Source: Chitinophaga sp. YR573
Lineage (GTDB): Bacteria > Bacteroidota > Bacteroidia > Chitinophagales > Chitinophagaceae
Length of the DNA: 64,000 bases
Assembly (NCBI RefSeq): GCF_900110995.1
Contig: NZ_FOJF01000002.1
Location: forward strand, 1,116,001-1,180,000
Direction of reading: 5' to 3'
Shown piece by piece: positions 60,568 through 64,000 of this stretch (the stretch's first letter is position 1; each line of letters opens with the position of its first letter). Under the pieces are notes generated by a model, which worked only from the letters and a program-made list of their open reading frames with translations, was not told the origin of the DNA and did not search any database. Position numbers and translations under genes: made by a program.

Positions 60568-60851
60568 TTAGAAGAAAAAACAGGCATTACTACTTAACAA
60601 AGTATTATACAGTTGGTTCATTTTTGAGATAAGAAAATGGGTTAAAATATCTGGCAGATAAAAAAATGGGCAAATGAACAAATCAATTTTAGATTTGTTC
60701 ATTTGCCCATTGATGGATGCTGAAATATATTATATCGGGCTGGTATCAACAATAAAATAGCCCAATTGACAGCAGAAATGGTGCAAAACAACGAATCCCC
60801 GACCCATATGGGTTCATGTGTATTGAAGAAAAGCCTTTATATTTGCGCCTC
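60568..60851. other. Gene-free interval before the methyltransferase
   Basis: Apart from the long hairpin at 60665-60711 nothing was recognised. No convincing promoter for the gene at 60852 was found. Confidence 0.3.
60665..60711. terminator. Perfect 20-base-pair hairpin, probably a minus-strand terminator
   Basis: AATGGGCAAATGAACAAATC (60665-60684), loop AATTTTA, and its exact complement (60692-60711). On the minus strand it is followed by TTTTTT. No minus-strand gene ends here, so it is either a leftover of a lost gene or an independent element. Confidence 0.5.
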
Positions 60852-62036
60852 ATGAGTATATATACCACCACAGGGACCGTTACCATTACCTGTCACAAGC
60901 GTATGATGCCTTACCTGGAGCAGGAAGTAAAGGATCTTGGATTTAATGTTGAAGAAACGTTTATAACCGGTATAAAGCTGAAGGCTACGGTAAACGAGTG
61001 TATTAAGCTGAACCTGAACCTGCGTTGTGCCAGCCAGGTATTATATAGCCTTAAAGCATTTGAGGCCATTAATGCGGACGAAGTATATAACAATCTGTGT
61101 ACCTACCCCTGGGAAGATATATTGCCTGAGACCGGCTATTTCTCCATTACTAGCAATGTAAGCAATGAAAGCATCAATAACAGCATGTTCGCCAACCTGC
61201 GCGTAAAAGATGCGGTAATAGACAGGATGAGAGATAAAACAGGCACACGTCCTTCTACCGGTGCAGCCTTAACAGGTGCAGTGGTTCACCTGTTCTGGAA
61301 AAATGAACATGCAGAAGTTTTTATAGATACATCAGGAGATTCACTCGCACGCCACGGATACCGCAAAATACCCGGTATGGCACCTATGCTGGAATCATTG
61401 GCCGCTGCTACTATCTATGCCTCCCGCTGGGATAGAAAAAGCCCATTCGTGAACCCGATGTGTGGTTCAGGAACGGTAGCTATTGAAGCAGCTATGATTG
61501 CTACCAACCGCAGTCCCGGCCTCTTCAGGACTAACTACGCTTTCATGCACCTGAAAGGATACGATGAAAAGGTATATATAGAGGAAGATGCAAAGCTGGA
61601 ACAGCAGATAAAAGAAGTACCAGGTCTGCGTATCATCGCTACAGATTACAGTGAAAGAGCCATTGATAATGCACGCAAGAATGCTGTAGCCGCCGGTGTG
61701 GCAGGTCTCATCAAATTTGCTGTATGTGATTTTGCAGATACAGAGATACCCGCCAGTGTTCCAGGCGTATTCTACGTGAACCCGGAGTATGGAGAACGTT
61801 TAGGAGAAGTTACTGAACTGGAAGAAACTTATGGCCGCATCGGGGACTTCATGAAGCAAAAATGCGGTGGTTACTTCGGATATGTATTCACAGGAAACCT
61901 TGAGCTTGCAAAGAAGATAGGTCTAAAGGCCAAACGCCGCATAGAATTTTATACCAGCACTATAGATTGCCGTCTGCTGGAATATGAATTGTACAGTGGT
62001 ACACGCGCCGTACCCAAAGAACCCAAAGAAGAATAG
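60852..62036 (+). CDS. THUMP-domain class I methyltransferase (RlmL/YcbY N-terminal type)
   Basis: 394 residues from ATG 60852 (MSIYTTTGTVTITCHKRMMP); twelve more codons exist upstream to 60816. N-terminal ferredoxin-like and THUMP domains (about 10-165, GIKLKATVNECIKLNLNLR), then a Rossmann methyltransferase with FVNPMCGSGTVAIEAAMIA (SAM site) and FYVNPEYGERLGE, a variant of the NPPYG catalytic motif of N2-guanine methyltransferases. Homologues modify 23S rRNA (m2G2445 in E. coli RlmL). NPEYG instead of NPPYG is a notable substitution. Housekeeping function expected. Confidence 0.88.
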   Translation: MSIYTTTGTVTITCHKRMMPYLEQEVKDLGFNVEETFITGIKLKATVNECIKLNLNLRCASQVLYSLKAFEAINADEVYNNLCTYPWEDILPETGYFSITSNVSNESINNSMFANLRVKDAVIDRMRDKTGTRPSTGAALTGAVVHLFWKNEHAEVFIDTSGDSLARHGYRKIPGMAPMLESLAAATIYASRWDRKSPFVNPMCGSGTVAIEAAMIATNRSPGLFRTNYAFMHLKGYDEKVYIEEDAKLEQQIKEVPGLRIIATDYSERAIDNARKNAVAAGVAGLIKFAVCDFADTEIPASVPGVFYVNPEYGERLGEVTELEETYGRIGDFMKQKCGGYFGYVFTGNLELAKKIGLKAKRRIEFYTSTIDCRLLEYELYSGTRAVPKEPKEE

Positions 62037-62055
62037 CCTTACTCTAAGGCTATTC
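62031..62055. terminator. Bidirectional terminator containing both stop codons
   Basis: GAATAGCCTTA (62031-62041), loop CTC, TAAGGCTATTC (62045-62055). The + stop TAG (62034-62036) and the - stop TAA (62041-62039) lie in the same stem arm, so the convergent genes share one hairpin. Confidence 0.65.
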
Positions 62056-62719
62056 CATTAATATCAGTCGTTAATATGTCACTCATATAATCGAAGAACG
62101 GACGCATGTTTTTAAAAGTCTGTGATGCCTGCTTTACAAATGAAGGGTCTAATACCTCTTTATCTGTAAACTTCTTCATGATTAAAAACTGTTTGTATCG
62201 CAGCAAGTCAATTGCTTCATTATTAATGTCAAAACCTTTAGGCGCTGTCTTTACCTGCTCACCCAGCAATTCTCCGAAAGTACTAACGAACGGTTTGCTC
62301 TTTAAAATCTTCCTTAAAGGAGTGGCATCAAAAGCAATTTCATCCCTTATACGTTTAAGATCCTGCGGACTGGGGCCCCAGAATCCACCACCGATAAAGC
62401 TATTACCCGGCTCTATATGGAAGTAATAACCACCACGGCGTAGTTTGGTCGCCCTTGTAAAACCACCGGCCCAGTTTATTTTATAAGGAGTTTTATTATT
62501 AGAAAAACGGGTATCCCTGTAAATACGTTGCAGACTCTTTTTACCTGATGGAGTTTCAATCAGGTCATGCATATTAAGCTCCTGTAACAACGCTTCTGCA
62601 AATTCTTCTATGTTACTCTGTGCCTGGATAAACTGGTCTTTATGATCATTGAACCAATCGCGATTATTATTATTTTTCAGTAACTCCAGGTATTTTAAAC
62701 TTTCTTTCGAAATCTGCAT
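62039..62719 (-). CDS. DUF2461/TIGR02453-family protein
   Basis: 226 residues. N-terminal LKYLELLKNNNNRDWFNDHKDQF and the central RDTRFSNNKTPYKINWAGGF and GGYYFHIEPGNSFIGGGFWGP are the family signature (NRDWF, DxRFSxxKxPYK, Y-H--P---F-G-G). The family is widespread and uncharacterised; cytosolic. It lies 4 bases after a HEAT-repeat gene in a three-gene minus-strand operon with a LOG-type gene. Confidence 0.9.
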   Translation of the reverse strand: MQISKESLKYLELLKNNNNRDWFNDHKDQFIQAQSNIEEFAEALLQELNMHDLIETPSGKKSLQRIYRDTRFSNNKTPYKINWAGGFTRATKLRRGGYYFHIEPGNSFIGGGFWGPSPQDLKRIRDEIAFDATPLRKILKSKPFVSTFGELLGEQVKTAPKGFDINNEAIDLLRYKQFLIMKKFTDKEVLDPSFVKQASQTFKNMRPFFDYMSDILTTDINGIALE

Positions 62720-62723
62720 CTTA

Positions 62724-63293
62724 TCAATATTCTTTAAGTACGTCTATGCAATTTTTCAGGTGTTTCAGCCATACTTCATCGATAGTTTTATCTTCACTTG
62801 ATTGCGCTAATAGAAGTTCTAATGAAGGCAGGAAATCAGGATCTCCCAATTCGGCTATTGCTTCAAATAATAACGATCCAAATTCACCGGTAGAAAGCTC
62901 CCTTGCAATAATACCTTTTATCCGGGCATCTTTTCGTTTCGCTAATCCGCTGATTGCTTCAAATCTTGTCTCTTCATCTTCATCGTCAATCCTGTCCCAT
63001 AAAACATTTGTTACATTGGGGATATCAAAATTTCCGAGTCCGAAGGTTGCCCAGCTTCTTACAGAAGAATCCTCATCTGTCGTCAGTGCTATCAGTATGT
63101 TCACTGCTGCTTCATCCTCTACGCCAGCTAATGACTGCGCAACAGCTTCTCTGATATCTTCATTTTCATGATCTTTTAATGAAGCAATGATGGTTATTTC
63201 TTCGGAACTTAAATTTTCGTTGTTGTTTGAAATGTCTTGCAGGAAGGATAATAAAACATCCGGTTCTTTACTGTCTGGTAATCTGAAGCTCAT
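62724..63293 (-). CDS. HEAT-repeat protein
   Basis: 189 residues, all-helical. Repeats are visible as IASLKDHENEDIREAVAQSLAG, ALTTDEDSSVRSWATFGLGN, RIDDEDEETRFEAISGLAKR and ELGDPDFLPSLELLLAQ, each about 30-35 residues, as in PBS-lyase-type HEAT repeats. It should be a protein-binding scaffold. Partner unknown; neighbours in the operon are DUF2461 and a LOG-family gene. Confidence 0.82.
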   Translation of the reverse strand: MSFRLPDSKEPDVLLSFLQDISNNNENLSSEEITIIASLKDHENEDIREAVAQSLAGVEDEAAVNILIALTTDEDSSVRSWATFGLGNFDIPNVTNVLWDRIDDEDEETRFEAISGLAKRKDARIKGIIARELSTGEFGSLLFEAIAELGDPDFLPSLELLLAQSSEDKTIDEVWLKHLKNCIDVLKEY

Positions 63294-63303
63294 GTAAGTT
63301 GTT

Positions 63304-63882
63304 TTAAATTCTATCTTTTATCCATTTATCCTGGTACTCAATCTTATGGGATTCCATTTGTTCTATAAGGGACTTCACATCATCACTTATCAGTAAGGAT
63401 TCTTTATGTTCTTTTCTTAAAAACCTGCTAGTCACCATATGTTCTAAGAATGTATTGAGAGAATCATAAAAGCCATTTGTATTTAATAATGCACAGGGTT
63501 TTGAAAGATATCCCAGCTGTGTCCAGGTAAATACTTCCATGATTTCTTCCAGGGTTCCGATACCTCCCGGTAAGGCGATAAACCCATCAGACAACTCTGC
63601 CATTTTAGCTTTTCGCTCATGCATTGTCTTCACCACAATCAATTCCGTCAGACCATTATGCCCTACTTCTATATTTACCAGTCTTTCCGGTATAATACCA
63701 ATTACTTTCCCTCCCCGGCTCAATACGGAATCTGCAATATGTCCCATCAGGCCTACATTTCCGCCACCATACACCAGCTCTATACCTTTAGCTACCATCA
63801 ATTCAGCTAATTTCTCGCATTCAAGGAGATAAGAAGGATGATTCCCCGGATTGGAACCACAAAATACGGTTAGTCTTTTCAT
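63304..63882 (-). CDS. LOG-family (TIGR00730) nucleoside monophosphate phosphoribohydrolase
   Basis: 192 residues from ATG 63882 (MKRLTVFCGSNPGNHPSYL); the frame extends to a TTG at 63918. The Rossmann-like fold shows GGGNVGLMGHIADSVL and the catalytic PGGIGTLEEIMEVFTWTQLG (PGGxGTxxE). Family members hydrolyse AMP or cytokinin riboside monophosphates to base and ribose 5-phosphate. First gene of the three-gene operon. In bacteria the role is nucleotide salvage or stress response; not specific here. Confidence 0.92.
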   Translation of the reverse strand: MKRLTVFCGSNPGNHPSYLLECEKLAELMVAKGIELVYGGGNVGLMGHIADSVLSRGGKVIGIIPERLVNIEVGHNGLTELIVVKTMHERKAKMAELSDGFIALPGGIGTLEEIMEVFTWTQLGYLSKPCALLNTNGFYDSLNTFLEHMVTSRFLRKEHKESLLISDDVKSLIEQMESHKIEYQDKWIKDRI

Positions 63883-64000
63883 GGGTGTAAAAGTAGGGAC
63901 AAAGCAGAATAAGGCCAAAGGTTTTCATATATTTAGCAAAATCGCATTTACCAATAATTTCATTTAATTTTCCGGCACAATTGAATATATAAAATGAGGA

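Noticed and set aside
63919..64000. Possible start of a plus-strand gene at 63994
   Set aside because: Only two codons are inside the window, too little to support a call.

Overview
The window looks like a chromosomal piece of a glycan-degrading Bacteroidota, most likely a Chitinophaga-like member of the Chitinophagaceae. The evidence is three SusC/SusD-type outer-membrane systems, lipoprotein signal peptides, a type IX secretion sorting domain, Bacteroidota-style -33/-7 promoters (TTG, about 19-20 bases, TAnnTTTG) and an almost complete lack of Shine-Dalgarno sequences. The genus is an inference. No tRNA, rRNA, CRISPR array, phage or transposase gene was seen.

Region A (1-20783, all on +) is a polysaccharide utilization locus whose enzymes point to a mannose-rich glycan. 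It holds the end of a GH92 alpha-mannosidase, an SGNH hydrolase, a CE1-type esterase, SusD, DUF5004 and DUF4961 lipoproteins, SusC, SusD, SusC, a prolipoprotein diacylglyceryl transferase (Lgt), a DUF4185-like propeller protein, GH130, a FucP-type sugar permease and a LacI regulator. Two identical palindromes (core AAACCGGTTT) lie upstream of the first SusD gene, one inside a promoter spacer, and are the likely LacI operators.

Region B (20.8-40.6 kb) is a mosaic of small regulator/enzyme pairs: AraC-DinB, AraC against an oxidoreductase, ArsR-SRPBCC-hydrolase, a TonB receptor, a T9SS-secreted GDPD-like enzyme, AraC against a PRISE-like SDR, HxlR against DoxX, a GxGYxYP protein and DUF4142. It also contains the least understood locus of the window, a 508-residue cysteine-peptidase-like protein followed one base later by a 65-residue protein (31502-33227), a degraded oxidoreductase gene, and a TPP riboswitch with terminator that has no thiamine gene behind it.

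Region C (40597-58431) is a xylan utilization locus. A minus-strand operon carries an SDR, a fused GH115 alpha-glucuronidase/GH10 xylanase, a GPH symporter, a cytoplasmic GH43 and an acetylesterase. A minus-strand LacI gene follows, then plus-strand SusC, SusD and a GH2 lipoprotein. The motif GCAATCGGTTGC occurs on both sides of the LacI gene, once overlapping the -33 box of the susC promoter. The expected flow is outer-membrane capture by SusC/D, cleavage of glucuronoxylan outside or in the periplasm, import by the symporter and final hydrolysis by GH43.

Region D (58438-64000) holds an AraC/NmrA pair with a helically phased direct repeat between them, a frameshifted gene remnant, and housekeeping-type genes (THUMP methyltransferase, DUF2461, HEAT-repeat protein, LOG-family hydrolase). 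A family of GGCTCC/GGAGCC hairpin repeats is scattered over the window; two copies of a large nested inverted repeat lie 36 kb apart, one in each utilization locus.
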